This document shows, piece after piece, positions 31,959 to 40,276 of a stretch of 49,685 nt of DNA. Position 1 is the first letter of the stretch. Each line of letters opens with the position of its first letter. The position numbers and the translations under genes are program-made. The notes beneath the pieces were generated by a model. It saw only the letters and a program-made list of their open reading frames with translations, was not told the DNA's origin and did not search any database. The stretch is from Streptomyces gilvus (GTDB lineage: Bacteria > Actinomycetota > Actinomycetes > Streptomycetales > Streptomycetaceae), in the NCBI RefSeq assembly GCF_022513565.1, contig NZ_JAKWBE010000045.1, positions 1 to 49,685 of the forward strand. Direction: 5' to 3'.

Positions 31959-33482
31959 TCAGCCGGCCGGCGGAGGGGACGCGGCGATCCGTTCCCGGAT
32001 CCTGCCCTTCGCGATCTTTCCCGAGGCGGTCATCGGAATGTCGTCGGTGACGACGAGGCCGGTCGGCAGCTTGAAACGGGCCAGCCGGTCCGCGCAGAAC
32101 GCGCGCAGTTCCTCCAGCCCCAGGGTGCGGCCCGCGCGGACGGAGACCACCGCGACGATGGTCTCCCCCCACCGCTCGTCGGGCGCTCCGACGACGGCGC
32201 ACACCGACACCGCCGGATGCTCTGCGATCACCCGTTCGACCTCGGCCGCCGCCACGCTCTCGCCGCCGGTCTTGATGACGTCCTTGACCCGCCCGACGAG
32301 ATACAGGTCCCCGTCCTCGTCCATGCGCGCGATGTCCCCCGTCCGGTACCAGCCCTCGCTGTCGAAGGCCGCGGCCGTGGCCTGCGGGTTGTTCCAGTAA
32401 CCCTGGCTGACCGAGGGGCCGCGCAGGCGCAGTTCGCCCGGGACTCCCGGCCCGGTCACCTCCCGGCCGGACTCGATGTCCACGAGGCGTGCGTCCACCA
32501 GGGACAACGGTGTGCCCACCGAGGCCGGCTTGGCATCGATCCGCTCGGGCGCGAGCGCCGCCGCCACGCAGCACTCCGTCATCCCGACGGCCATGAAGAC
32601 CTCGGCGCCGTGCTTGCGGAACGAGGCGACCTGTTCGGCGGGGATCGCCGCACCGCCGACGTTGAGCGACCGGATGGCGGCCAGGTCGGCGTCGCCGAAG
32701 CCAGGTGTGTGGAAGAGGACATGGAGCGCGGCCGTGACCGTGTCGATGCGCGTGACCCGGTGCCGGACGATCGCGTCGAGCGCCGCGGGACCGTCCATCC
32801 TGGGCAGCAGCACGACCTCGCCGCCGTACGCCCACAGGTTGACCGGGCTGGTGTTGATCCCGGCCGTGTGGAACATGGGGGTCATGACCAGCCCGACGTC
32901 GTCGCGCCGGGTGCCGAGCAGCCGCGCGAGGTTGAGCCCGTTGGCCAGGATCATCTCGTGGGTGTGCAGCACGCCCTTCGCCCGGCCCGTCGTACCGGAG
33001 GTGTAGAGGATCAGCGCGAGGTCGGTGCGTGCCACCGGGGAACGCGCCGGAGCGCCGCCGGACTCGATGAGACCCGCGATGCCGCCCTGGCCCGGGCCGT
33101 CCGCCGACAGGACGGTCGTCTGCCCCGGCGCGGCCGCCGCGAACGCCTCCCGGAACTCGTCGGCGACGACCACGACCTGCGGTCGGATGTCCTCCATGAC
33201 CCACGCCCGCTCCGGCGACGCGAGGCGTGGATCCACCGGGACGAAGACCGCGCCGAGGTCCATGGCCGCGAACATGGCGTGCACCAGCGAGGGGTGGTTC
33301 AGGCCGGCGTACAGCAGACGGTCCCCGCGGCGCAGTCCGAGCTCGTGCAGTCGGCCCGCCAGCGTTTCGAAGGACCGCCGTAGCTCCGCGTAGGTCCATG
33401 ACCGGCCGCCGAAGGTCAGCGCCCGGCGTTCGGGGTCACGCAGCGCTCGACGCCGGAACAACTCCGGGAACGAACTATCCAC
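31959..33482 (-). CDS. Acyl-CoA synthetase (AMP-forming)
   Basis: A 507-aa ANL ligase. Motifs: LILYTSGTTGRAKGVLHTH (P-loop), VGMTECC (A5), GWYRTGDIARMDEDGDLYLVGRVKDVIKTGGESV (A7-A8) and SGKIAKGR with the A10 lysine. It forms an acyl-adenylate and then acyl-CoA. Compared with the ligase at 10352 it has the more usual TGD and GRVKD motifs, so the two probably act on different acids. GTG 33482 follows AAGGAGG at 8-nt spacing; the further upstream ATG is unnecessary. A TGAATTCA operator at 33565-33572 suggests its own regulated promoter. Confidence 0.92.
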   Translation of the reverse strand: MDSSFPELFRRRALRDPERRALTFGGRSWTYAELRRSFETLAGRLHELGLRRGDRLLYAGLNHPSLVHAMFAAMDLGAVFVPVDPRLASPERAWVMEDIRPQVVVVADEFREAFAAAAPGQTTVLSADGPGQGGIAGLIESGGAPARSPVARTDLALILYTSGTTGRAKGVLHTHEMILANGLNLARLLGTRRDDVGLVMTPMFHTAGINTSPVNLWAYGGEVVLLPRMDGPAALDAIVRHRVTRIDTVTAALHVLFHTPGFGDADLAAIRSLNVGGAAIPAEQVASFRKHGAEVFMAVGMTECCVAAALAPERIDAKPASVGTPLSLVDARLVDIESGREVTGPGVPGELRLRGPSVSQGYWNNPQATAAAFDSEGWYRTGDIARMDEDGDLYLVGRVKDVIKTGGESVAAAEVERVIAEHPAVSVCAVVGAPDERWGETIVAVVSVRAGRTLGLEELRAFCADRLARFKLPTGLVVTDDIPMTASGKIAKGRIRERIAASPPPAG

Positions 33483-33563
33483 CGTGTGCGCCTCCTTGCG
33501 CCTGCACATCTGGGCCGGTCCGGGTCACGGGCGCACCGGCCGCCGAGGAATGTCCCAGCAGTC

Positions 33564-33573
33564 TTGAATTCAT
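33564..33573. promoter_or_regulatory. TGAATTCA operator upstream of the second acyl-CoA ligase
   Basis: TTGAATTCAT with the perfect core TGAATTCA (33565-33572) lies between the SDR stop at 33585 and the ligase start at 33482. It is the only copy at a non-divergent spacer. It implies an internal promoter within the minus series; no convincing -10 box was found. Confidence 0.5.
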
Positions 33574-33584
33574 CACGCGTTGGT

Positions 33585-34310
33585 CTACCAGGGGCGCAGA
33601 CCGTCGCCCCCGTGAAAGCATCCGGTGGGCCCGTCCTTGTCCAGGAGTGCCAGACGCGCGGGCAGCACCGCCGCCTGTGCGGGCGTGACGGGCCCGCGGT
33701 GCTCGTTCATGTCGGTGCTCACCCAGCCGGGCTCCACCGCGTTGACCCGGATGCCGAGCGGCTGAAGTTCCTTGGCGAAGGCGACCACCACGGCGTTGAG
33801 AGCGGTCTTGGACGAGTTGTAGCCGAGCTGGTTGATCCGGTAGAACTCGCTCGACCTGTCGATGCCCGCGGTCAGCGACCCGGACATGCTGCTGACCATG
33901 ACGACGTTGGCGGACGGGGCCTTGCGCAGAAGGGGCAGGAACGCCTGCGTCACCCGGATCGCCCCGAACAGGTTGACCTCGTAGATGGCCTTGATCCGGG
34001 ACAGTGGCTCCTGGCTCGGCGGCGTGGACCAGTCGAAGGCCAGCCCGGCGTTGTTGACGAGGGCGTCGAGCCGGCCGGTCTGCTCCGCCAGTTCCGTCGC
34101 GGCCCTCGCCACGCCCGCGTCGTCGGCCACGTCCAGTTCCAGCAGGCGCACGTCGTTGCCCGCCGCGGTCAGTTCGTCCACGGCGGCCCTGCCGCGTGCC
34201 CGGTCGCGGGACCCGAGCCAGACCGTGGCGCCCTCGGCCGCGAGTCGCTCGACGATCGCCCGTCCGAGCCCTTTGTTCGCACCAGTCACCAGAACCGTCG
34301 GTTTCTCCAT
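33585..34310 (-). CDS. SDR family oxidoreductase
   Basis: A 241-aa classical SDR with TGANKGLGRAIV, NNAG (ALVNNAGLAFDW), VSSMSGS and the catalytic YNSSK, then IRVNAVEPGWVSTDM. All key residues are present. The ending, with PTGCFHGGDGLRPW, is of the carbonyl-reductase-like type usually using NADPH (SRDRARGR after beta-2 supports this). It reduces or oxidises a carbonyl/alcohol pair; substrate unknown. GAGAGG precedes the ATG. It sits between another SDR and the acyl-CoA ligase in the minus series. Confidence 0.9.
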   Translation of the reverse strand: MEKPTVLVTGANKGLGRAIVERLAAEGATVWLGSRDRARGRAAVDELTAAGNDVRLLELDVADDAGVARAATELAEQTGRLDALVNNAGLAFDWSTPPSQEPLSRIKAIYEVNLFGAIRVTQAFLPLLRKAPSANVVMVSSMSGSLTAGIDRSSEFYRINQLGYNSSKTALNAVVVAFAKELQPLGIRVNAVEPGWVSTDMNEHRGPVTPAQAAVLPARLALLDKDGPTGCFHGGDGLRPW

Positions 34311-34363
34311 GCTGACCTCTCACGCGTCGGGGCCGGCGGACGCCGGCGGGACGGCCGGACCGC

Positions 34364-35248
34364 TCAGCGGTCTGCGGCCCCTCGTAGTTCGTCGAACTTC
34401 GACATGTTCTCCGCCGCGGTGAGCGGCAGGAAGGGGAACCAGCCGTCACCGGTCCAGTGGGTGAACCCGGGGGCCGCGCTGCTTCCCCCGTCGACGCGCA
34501 GGCTCTGACCGGTGACGTAGCGGGACAGGCCGGAAGCGAGGAACAGCAGAGCTCCCGCCCAGTCCTCGGGGGAACCGGGCCGGCCGAGCGGGATCGTGGC
34601 CGAGTAGCGGGCTCGCTTGGTCTCCTCGGAGGCCGTGTCGTGGCCCAGGATCCGGTCGAGCGCGGGCGTCTCGACGACGTCCGGCGCGATGGTGTTCACC
34701 CGGATGCCGCTGGGCGCGAGTTCCACGGCGAGCGACGCGGTCATACTCGTCAGGGCCGCCTTCATGGCGGCGTAGACGGAGATCGCCGGAGCGCCCCGGT
34801 GCGCCTCGATGGAGGTGACGTTCACGATCGCGGCGCCGGCTCCTTCCGCGCCCGCGGTGCGCAGCGCGGGAAGGAGACGGCGCACGGCCCGCACCGGCGC
34901 CAGGAAGTTCAGGCCGACCAGGCTGTCGATGGCGTTGTCGCTGAGCTTGTCCAGTTCCGACCAGAACGTTCCTCCCACGACGTTCACCAGCACCGCCACG
35001 CGGGGCCCCGCGACGTCCGCGACCTCGTCGAGACAAGCGTCGTCGCGGGCGTCGCCGACCACGGTCGCGAGTGCGCCGCCCAGTTCCTCGCGGAGCGCGT
35101 CTGCCGCCGCCGCGTCCCGGTCGAGGACGGTCACCCGCATCCCGGCCCGGACGAGCGCGCGGGAACTCAGCGCGCCCAGGCCGCCGGCACCGCCGATCAC
35201 GACGGCGTGCCTTCCGCGCAGCCCTGCCAGCTCTTCGAGATATCCCAC
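34364..35248 (-). CDS. SDR family oxidoreductase
   Basis: A 294-aa SDR. The glycine motif is IGGAGGLGALSS, Asp at LDRDAAA suggests NAD, the Ser is in VNVTSIEAH and the catalytic pair is YAAMK. IRVNTIAPDVVETP and YVTGQSLRVDGGSSAAP complete the family pattern. The NNAG motif is replaced by VNVVGG. The final ~25 residues (GFTHWTGDGWFPFLPL) form an extra tail. A role as a hydroxyacyl-CoA or hydroxy-ring dehydrogenase is likely. GTG 35248 is chosen because AAAGGAGG lies 6 nt upstream. Confidence 0.9.
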   Translation of the reverse strand: MGYLEELAGLRGRHAVVIGGAGGLGALSSRALVRAGMRVTVLDRDAAAADALREELGGALATVVGDARDDACLDEVADVAGPRVAVLVNVVGGTFWSELDKLSDNAIDSLVGLNFLAPVRAVRRLLPALRTAGAEGAGAAIVNVTSIEAHRGAPAISVYAAMKAALTSMTASLAVELAPSGIRVNTIAPDVVETPALDRILGHDTASEETKRARYSATIPLGRPGSPEDWAGALLFLASGLSRYVTGQSLRVDGGSSAAPGFTHWTGDGWFPFLPLTAAENMSKFDELRGAADR

Positions 35249-35365
35249 GTCGCACCTCCTTTCGGGCCAAGTGCCGTGCACCCGGCCCCTCCACGAACGG
35301 TCCGATCCTGCCGGGCGCCCCGGGCGGCGCCCCGTGCGCGAGCAGCTGCCCGCTCCACCGCTCCC

Positions 35366-36511
35366 CTACCGCACCAGCTCGACGACCGTCGCGTTGGCGG
35401 TGCCGCCGCCCTCGCACATCGTCTGCAGGCCGTAGCGGATGCCCTGGTCCTTCATGTGGTGGATCAGCCGGGTCATCAGGACGGCTCCCGAGGCACCCAG
35501 CGGATGTCCGACCGCGATGGCCCCGCCGACCGGGTTGAGCCGTTTCGGATCGGCCCCGGTCTCCGCCAGCCAGGCCAGGGGGACGGGCGCGAATGCCTCG
35601 TTGACCTCGAAGGCGCCGATGTCGTCGATGGACAGGCCCGCGCGTCGCAGCACCTTCGCCGTGGCCGGGATCGGACCGGTCAGGACCATCACCGGGTCGT
35701 CACCGATGACCGCACCGCTGTGGTAGCGCACGAGCGGGGTGAGACCGAGTGCGCGGGCTCGCTCCACGGTCGTGACCAGGAGGGCCGCCGCGCCGTCCGA
35801 GATCTGGGACGCGTTGCCCGCGTGGATGACCCCGTCCTCGCGGAAGGACGGCTTCAGAGCCGCCAGCTTCTCGGCCGTGGTGCCCCGGCGCAGCCCCTCG
35901 TCCGCGGCCAGTGTGCCCTCGGGGGTCACGACGGGGACGATCTGCTCGTCGAAGGCTCCGCTGTCGGCGGCCGCCGCGGTGCGCGCGTGCGACTCGGCGG
36001 CGTACTCGTCGAGTGCCTGCCGGGACAGCCGCCAGCGCTCGGCGATCATCTCCGCGCCGGTGCCCTGGTTGAAGTCGGACCCGTCGTAGCGGGCCCGGGC
36101 GGCCGGCCCGTACGGCAGCCCGGTACCGCGGGCCGCGCCGAGCGGGACACGGCTCATCGACTCCACCCCGCCGGCCACGACGAGTTCCTGCTGTCCCGAC
36201 ATCACGGCGTGGGCCGCGTGGTCGAGGGCCTGCTGGCTGGAACCGCAGGCGCGGTTCACGGTGACGCCGGGAACACTCGCCGGCCAGCCCGCGGCGAGGA
36301 CCGCGAAGCGTGCGACGTTGCTGGACTGGTCCCCCATCTGGGTCACGCAGCCCCACTGGACGTCGTCGACGTCCTGCGGGTCGATCCCGGTCCTGCGTAC
36401 GAGTTCCTTCAGCACCAGTGCGGAAAGGTCGACCGGATGCACACCGGCCAGCGTGCCGTTCCGTCGGCCGATGGGCGTGCGCACCGCTGCGACGACTACC
36501 GCCTCACGCAT
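35366..36511 (-). CDS. Thiolase (acetyl-CoA acyltransferase)
   Basis: A 381-aa degradative thiolase with complete active site: nucleophile Cys in VNRACGSSQQAL, NEAFAPVPLAW, the His in GGAIAVGHPLGASG and the second Cys in MCEGGGTANA. It performs the thiolytic cleavage of 3-oxoacyl-CoA to acetyl- or propionyl-CoA and a shortened acyl-CoA. Located upstream of two SDRs and downstream of a crotonase, it completes a beta-oxidation set. ATG 36511 is preceded by a GGGGAG sequence. Contrast with the Ltp-type protein at 28744, which lacks these motifs. Confidence 0.94.
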   Translation of the reverse strand: MREAVVVAAVRTPIGRRNGTLAGVHPVDLSALVLKELVRRTGIDPQDVDDVQWGCVTQMGDQSSNVARFAVLAAGWPASVPGVTVNRACGSSQQALDHAAHAVMSGQQELVVAGGVESMSRVPLGAARGTGLPYGPAARARYDGSDFNQGTGAEMIAERWRLSRQALDEYAAESHARTAAAADSGAFDEQIVPVVTPEGTLAADEGLRRGTTAEKLAALKPSFREDGVIHAGNASQISDGAAALLVTTVERARALGLTPLVRYHSGAVIGDDPVMVLTGPIPATAKVLRRAGLSIDDIGAFEVNEAFAPVPLAWLAETGADPKRLNPVGGAIAVGHPLGASGAVLMTRLIHHMKDQGIRYGLQTMCEGGGTANATVVELVR

Positions 36512-36578
36512 GACCGCTCCCCTTGTCGTGGTCGTGGTTCTTGTCGTGGTCGACCGGCGCGGTCGACGGCGCAGGCCC

Positions 36579-37352
36579 TCACCGGCCGGTCCACAGCGGG
36601 GTTCTGCGTTCGGCGAAAGCCTTGGCACCCTCCCGGGCGTCCGCCGAGGCGAGCACCGGTTCCGTGATCGGCTCCTGCCGTCTGAACAGTTCGTCGGACG
36701 GCCAGTCCTCGGACTCGACCACGATGCGTTTGGCCGCCGCCACCGCGAGTGGCGCGTTGCCGGCGATCTTCCGCGCCAGATCGCGGGCTGCGTCGAGGGC
36801 CTGTCCGTCCTCGACCAGCTGGTTCACCAGGCCGTGGTGGTGGGCCGTGGCCGCGCTGATCGGCTCTCCCGTCAGCAGAGCCTGCAGCGCCACCGCCCTC
36901 GGGAGGCGACGCGGCAGGCGGAGGGCACCGCCGCCGGCTGCGATCAGACCCCGTTTGGCCTCGGGCAGACCGAACCGGGCGCCGTGGCCCGCGACGACGA
37001 GATCACAGGCGAGGACGAGTTCGAACCCGCCACCGAGCGCCCAGCCCTCGACCGCCGCGATGAGCGGCTTCTTCGGCGGTGCCTGGGTCAGCCCGCCGAA
37101 GCCTCGTCCGGGCACCCGCGCCAGCTCCCCGGCCGCGAAGCGCTTGAGGTCCATTCCCGCGCAGAAGGAGCCCCCGGTCCCGGTCAGGATGCCCACGGCC
37201 AGATCGGAGCGCTCGTCCAGTTCGACGAGCGCCTCGGAGATGCGCTCGGCGGCGGCTTTCGTCATGGCGTTGCGCTGGGCCGGGCGGTCGATGCTGATCA
37301 CCATGACCCGCGCGTCCGTGTCGACCCGGACGTCCGACGTCGTCCCGGTCAT
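36579..37352 (-). CDS. Enoyl-CoA hydratase
   Basis: A 257-aa crotonase with both hydratase glutamates: GGGFELVLACD (Glu144 equivalent) and FGLPEAKRGL (Glu164 equivalent). The oxyanion segment GSFCAGMDLKRF and C-terminal REGAKAFAERRTPLWTGR are typical. It therefore should catalyse the standard syn hydration of a trans-2-enoyl-CoA, unlike the three other crotonases in this window. The start overlaps the SDR stop as ATGA (37349-37352), so hydratase and dehydrogenase are co-translated. Confidence 0.93.
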   Translation of the reverse strand: MTGTTSDVRVDTDARVMVISIDRPAQRNAMTKAAAERISEALVELDERSDLAVGILTGTGGSFCAGMDLKRFAAGELARVPGRGFGGLTQAPPKKPLIAAVEGWALGGGFELVLACDLVVAGHGARFGLPEAKRGLIAAGGGALRLPRRLPRAVALQALLTGEPISAATAHHHGLVNQLVEDGQALDAARDLARKIAGNAPLAVAAAKRIVVESEDWPSDELFRRQEPITEPVLASADAREGAKAFAERRTPLWTGR

Positions 37353-38116
37353 CGCGGAGCCATCCGGATCGCGCCGTCCAGCCTGACTGTCTGGCCGTTC
37401 AGATAGGCGTTCTCCAGCAGGTCCACCGCGAGCCGCCCGAACTCCTCGGGCCGGCCGAGTCGCTTCGGGTGGGGGACCGTGGCTGCCAGGCCTTCCCGGA
37501 TGTCGTCGCGGAGCCGGCCCAGCATCGGGGTCTCGAAGGTACCCGGGGCGATGGTGTTGACCCGGATCGCCCAGCTCGCCAGGTCCCGCGCGGCGACCAG
37601 GGTGATGCCGTGCACCGCCGCCTTGGAGGCGGTGTAGGAGGTCTGGCCGATCTGCCCGTCGAAGGCGGCCACCGAGGCCGTCATGACGATGGCTCCACGG
37701 TCCCCGTCGAGCAGTTCGTCGTTCCCCGCCATCCGCTGGGCCGCCAGCCGCAGCACGTTGTACGTCCCGACCAGGTTGACCCGGATCACCTCGGCGAAGC
37801 CTTCGAGCGTGCCCGGTTGCCGGGTCTTCCGGTCGAGGATGCGCACCCGGTCGCCGCCCCGCCCGGCGCAGTGGACCACTCCGCGCAGCGGGCCCGCCTC
37901 TTCTGCGGCGTCCAGGGCGGCGGCCATCTGCCGCTCGTCGGTGACATCCGCGGCGACGAACCGCGCGCCGAGTTCGGCGGCGGCCTTCTCACCGGGCGAG
38001 GACGGCAGATCGACGATCGTGACGAGGGCCCCGCGGGCCGCCAGCGCGGCCGCCGTGGCCCTGCCCAGGCCGGAGCCGCCTCCCGTGACGAGTGTGGATG
38101 TTCCGGCAACTTGCAC
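37349..38116 (-). CDS. SDR family 3-hydroxyacyl-CoA dehydrogenase-like protein
   Basis: A 255-aa SDR resembling type II 3-hydroxyacyl-CoA dehydrogenase (HSD17B10-like). TGGGSGLGRATA, an Asp after beta-2 (VDLPSS) for NAD, DVTDERQM, the Ser in VMTASVAAF, then QTSYTASKAAVHG, IRVNTIAPGTFETPML and the C-terminal NAYLNGQTVRLDGAIRM are all family-like. It should oxidise 3-hydroxyacyl-CoA to 3-oxoacyl-CoA between the coupled hydratase and the nearby thiolase. GTG 38116 is used; GGAGG lies 7 bases upstream. Confidence 0.91.
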   Translation of the reverse strand: MQVAGTSTLVTGGGSGLGRATAAALAARGALVTIVDLPSSPGEKAAAELGARFVAADVTDERQMAAALDAAEEAGPLRGVVHCAGRGGDRVRILDRKTRQPGTLEGFAEVIRVNLVGTYNVLRLAAQRMAGNDELLDGDRGAIVMTASVAAFDGQIGQTSYTASKAAVHGITLVAARDLASWAIRVNTIAPGTFETPMLGRLRDDIREGLAATVPHPKRLGRPEEFGRLAVDLLENAYLNGQTVRLDGAIRMAPR

Positions 38117-38156
38117 GTTCCTGCCTCCAGTTGTGTACGTGTCCCGGACGGGCGCG

Positions 38157-38948
38157 TCAGCGTCCGACGAAAGTGGGCGGGCGACGCTCGGCGATCGCGG
38201 CGATGCCCTCGGCGAAGTCATCGGTGTCCATGAGCTCGGACTGGATCTCGACCTCACGGCCGAGCGCCTCGTCCAGCGTCGTGGGTGGTGTGCGGAAGTG
38301 CTGCTTCAGCAGGGCGATGGCCCGTGGCGGCGCCTCGGCCAGCCGCCGCGCGTCCGCGAGGGCGACGGCGAGGAGGTCGCTGCGTGGGACGACCGTGTCG
38401 ACGAGGCCGGCGCGCAGTGCCTGTTCCGCGTCGAGGAGATCGCCGAACATCATCATCTGCTGGGCGCGGGCCGGTCCGACGCGACGCGACAGCGACCATG
38501 TCACGCCGAGGTCGGCGGCCAGCCCCACGCGTGTGAAGGACGCGGTGAACCTCGCCGTGTCGGCGGCCACCACCCGATCGCAGGCGAGCGCCAGCCCGAG
38601 GCCCGCGGCGAACGCGATTCCGTTCACCGCGGCGACCACGGGCGTGCGGCCGCCGGCGATGGCCCGCACGATCCGCTGGGCCGCCTCCAGTCGCGGAACG
38701 GCGGCCTCGGCCGGCATCCGCTCCATGATCCGCAGGTCTCCGCCGGCGCAGAAGGCCTCACCCCTACCGGTGAGCACCAGGGCGCGGACGCCGGGGTCCC
38801 GGTCGGCCTCCTCGATCACGCCGGCGAGCACCGGACGGATCTCCAGGTCGATCGCGTTGCGCCGTTCGTCCCGGTCCAGGGCAACCACCCGCACGGGGCC
38901 CTCGTCCCGCACGAGCACCCCGTACAAGGCCCTTTCCACACCGCCCAT
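38157..38948 (-). CDS. Enoyl-CoA isomerase-like crotonase (PaaG-type)
   Basis: A 263-aa crotonase with GEAFCAGGDLRIM and VNGIAFAAGLGLALACDRVV. The hydratase glutamates are replaced (Gly and Phe at the aligned sites), but an Asp in RVGLAADLGVTWSLSRRVG lies where PaaG-type isomerases have their catalytic acid. Delta3/delta2-enoyl-CoA isomerisation is therefore preferred over hydration. ATG 38948 is chosen because GGAGG lies 6 bases upstream; the open frame extends to 38984 near the promoter. It is the first gene of the long minus series, divergent from the racemase. Confidence 0.89.
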   Translation of the reverse strand: MGGVERALYGVLVRDEGPVRVVALDRDERRNAIDLEIRPVLAGVIEEADRDPGVRALVLTGRGEAFCAGGDLRIMERMPAEAAVPRLEAAQRIVRAIAGGRTPVVAAVNGIAFAAGLGLALACDRVVAADTARFTASFTRVGLAADLGVTWSLSRRVGPARAQQMMMFGDLLDAEQALRAGLVDTVVPRSDLLAVALADARRLAEAPPRAIALLKQHFRTPPTTLDEALGREVEIQSELMDTDDFAEGIAAIAERRPPTFVGR

Positions 38949-38992
38949 CACGGCCCTCCAAGTCGCGGCTTCTTGCGCTAGCATCGCAGAGA

Positions 38993-39013
38993 TGAATTCA
39001 TTCTGGCTAGACT
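38993..39013. promoter_or_regulatory. Divergent promoter with TGAATTCA operator
   Basis: TGAATTCA at 38993-39000 lies between the minus-strand crotonase series and the plus-strand racemase gene. A plus-strand -10 box, TAGACT, is at 39008-39013, the same distance from the palindrome centre as at the thioesterase promoter. A one-mismatch copy, TGGATTCA, occurs at 39076-39083 at the start of the racemase gene. Confidence 0.6.
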
Positions 39014-39068
39014 CGTCGCATCGCGACCTGGGTGTCGACCTCCAAACGCAAGGGAGAACACGGCCACG

Positions 39069-40253
39069 ATGAAGATGGATTCAACTGCTCCATCGGGTGG
39101 TGCGACCGGCCCCCTGTCGGGCCTGCGCGTCCTGGAACTGGGCGGGATCGGTCCCGGGCCCTTCGCCGCGATGCTCCTTGCGGACCTGGGCGCGGACGTG
39201 GTCCGTGTGGATCGCGCCGATCGCCCCACGATCTTCCCCGGCACTCCGCGGCAGAACCTGCTGCACCGCGGCAAGCGGTCCGTCGACATCGATCTGAAGT
39301 CCCCGCAGGGTCTGGCGTCCGCGCGAGCGCTCGTCGCACGGGCCGACGTGCTCGTGGAGGGCTTCCGCCCCGGTGTCGCCGAGCGGCTGGGGCTGGGGCC
39401 GTCGGAATGCCTCGGGCTCAACACGGCGCTCGTGTACGGGCGGATGACGGGGTGGGGCCAGACCGGGCCGCTGGCCGCCACGGCCGGGCACGACCTCAAC
39501 TACATAGGCGTCACCGGAGCGTTGCACGCGATCGGGGCGGCGGGCGGACCGCCCCAGATCCCGCTCAACCTCCTCGGCGACTTCGCAGGCGGCGGAACGT
39601 ACCTCGTGATCGGCGTCCTCGCCGCCCTCCGCGAGGCGGCTCGGACCGGGCACGGCCAGGTGGTCGACGCGGCGATCACCGACGGGGTCTGCCATCTGCT
39701 GGCCGGAACACACGCGCGAGTGGCATCGGGGACGTGGGCCGACGAACGCGGTGTCAACCTGCTCGACGGTGGCGCCCCCTTCTACTCGGTGTACGAGACC
39801 TCGGACGGACGGCACATGGCGGTGGGGGCGATCGAGCCGCAGTTCTACAGAGCGTTCGTGGCGGCCCTCGGTGTGCCGGCGGACCCCGCCCGGCAGAACG
39901 ACCGATCGACCTGGCCGGCGCTGCGCGAGCGGATCGCCGCCGCGTTCCGCTCGCGGACACAGAGCGAATGGACCGAGGTGTTCGCCGGCACGGACAGCTG
40001 TGTCACACCGGTGCGCAGCCTGTTCGAGGCGGTATCCGACCCTCAGATCGCCGCGCGCGGCAGCGTCGTCGTGGCGGACGGCATGCTCCAGCCGGGGCGG
40101 GCTCCCCGTTTCTCCGCTCACGACGACACCCGGCCGGCCACCGCGCCCGAACCCGGGGAACACACGGCGGACGTGTTCCGGGACTGGCTCGGTGCGTGCG
40201 CCGACCACCGGGATCAGGGCAGCGGTCTGCCTCAGTCCCGTACCCGCGGATGA
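39069..40253 (+). CDS. Alpha-methylacyl-CoA racemase (AMACR/MCR-like)
   Basis: A 394-aa CaiB-family protein with the racemase active site. His141 (AGHDLNYIG), Asp171 (LLGDFAGGG) and Glu256 (GAIEPQF) have exactly the spacing (30 and 115) of His126, Asp156 and Glu241 in the Mycobacterium racemase MCR. It should interconvert 2R and 2S methylacyl-CoA esters so that a stereospecific acyl-CoA dehydrogenase can act. N-terminal LSGLRVLELGGIGPGPFAAMLLADLGADVV is family-typical. A GGGAG precedes ATG 39069 at a longish distance. Downstream is the flavin reductase, overlapping or spaced by 23 bases depending on its start. Confidence 0.92.
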   Translation: MKMDSTAPSGGATGPLSGLRVLELGGIGPGPFAAMLLADLGADVVRVDRADRPTIFPGTPRQNLLHRGKRSVDIDLKSPQGLASARALVARADVLVEGFRPGVAERLGLGPSECLGLNTALVYGRMTGWGQTGPLAATAGHDLNYIGVTGALHAIGAAGGPPQIPLNLLGDFAGGGTYLVIGVLAALREAARTGHGQVVDAAITDGVCHLLAGTHARVASGTWADERGVNLLDGGAPFYSVYETSDGRHMAVGAIEPQFYRAFVAALGVPADPARQNDRSTWPALRERIAAAFRSRTQSEWTEVFAGTDSCVTPVRSLFEAVSDPQIAARGSVVVADGMLQPGRAPRFSAHDDTRPATAPEPGEHTADVFRDWLGACADHRDQGSGLPQSRTRG

Positions 40254-40276
40254 ACTCCAGATTGCGAGGCGACTCC

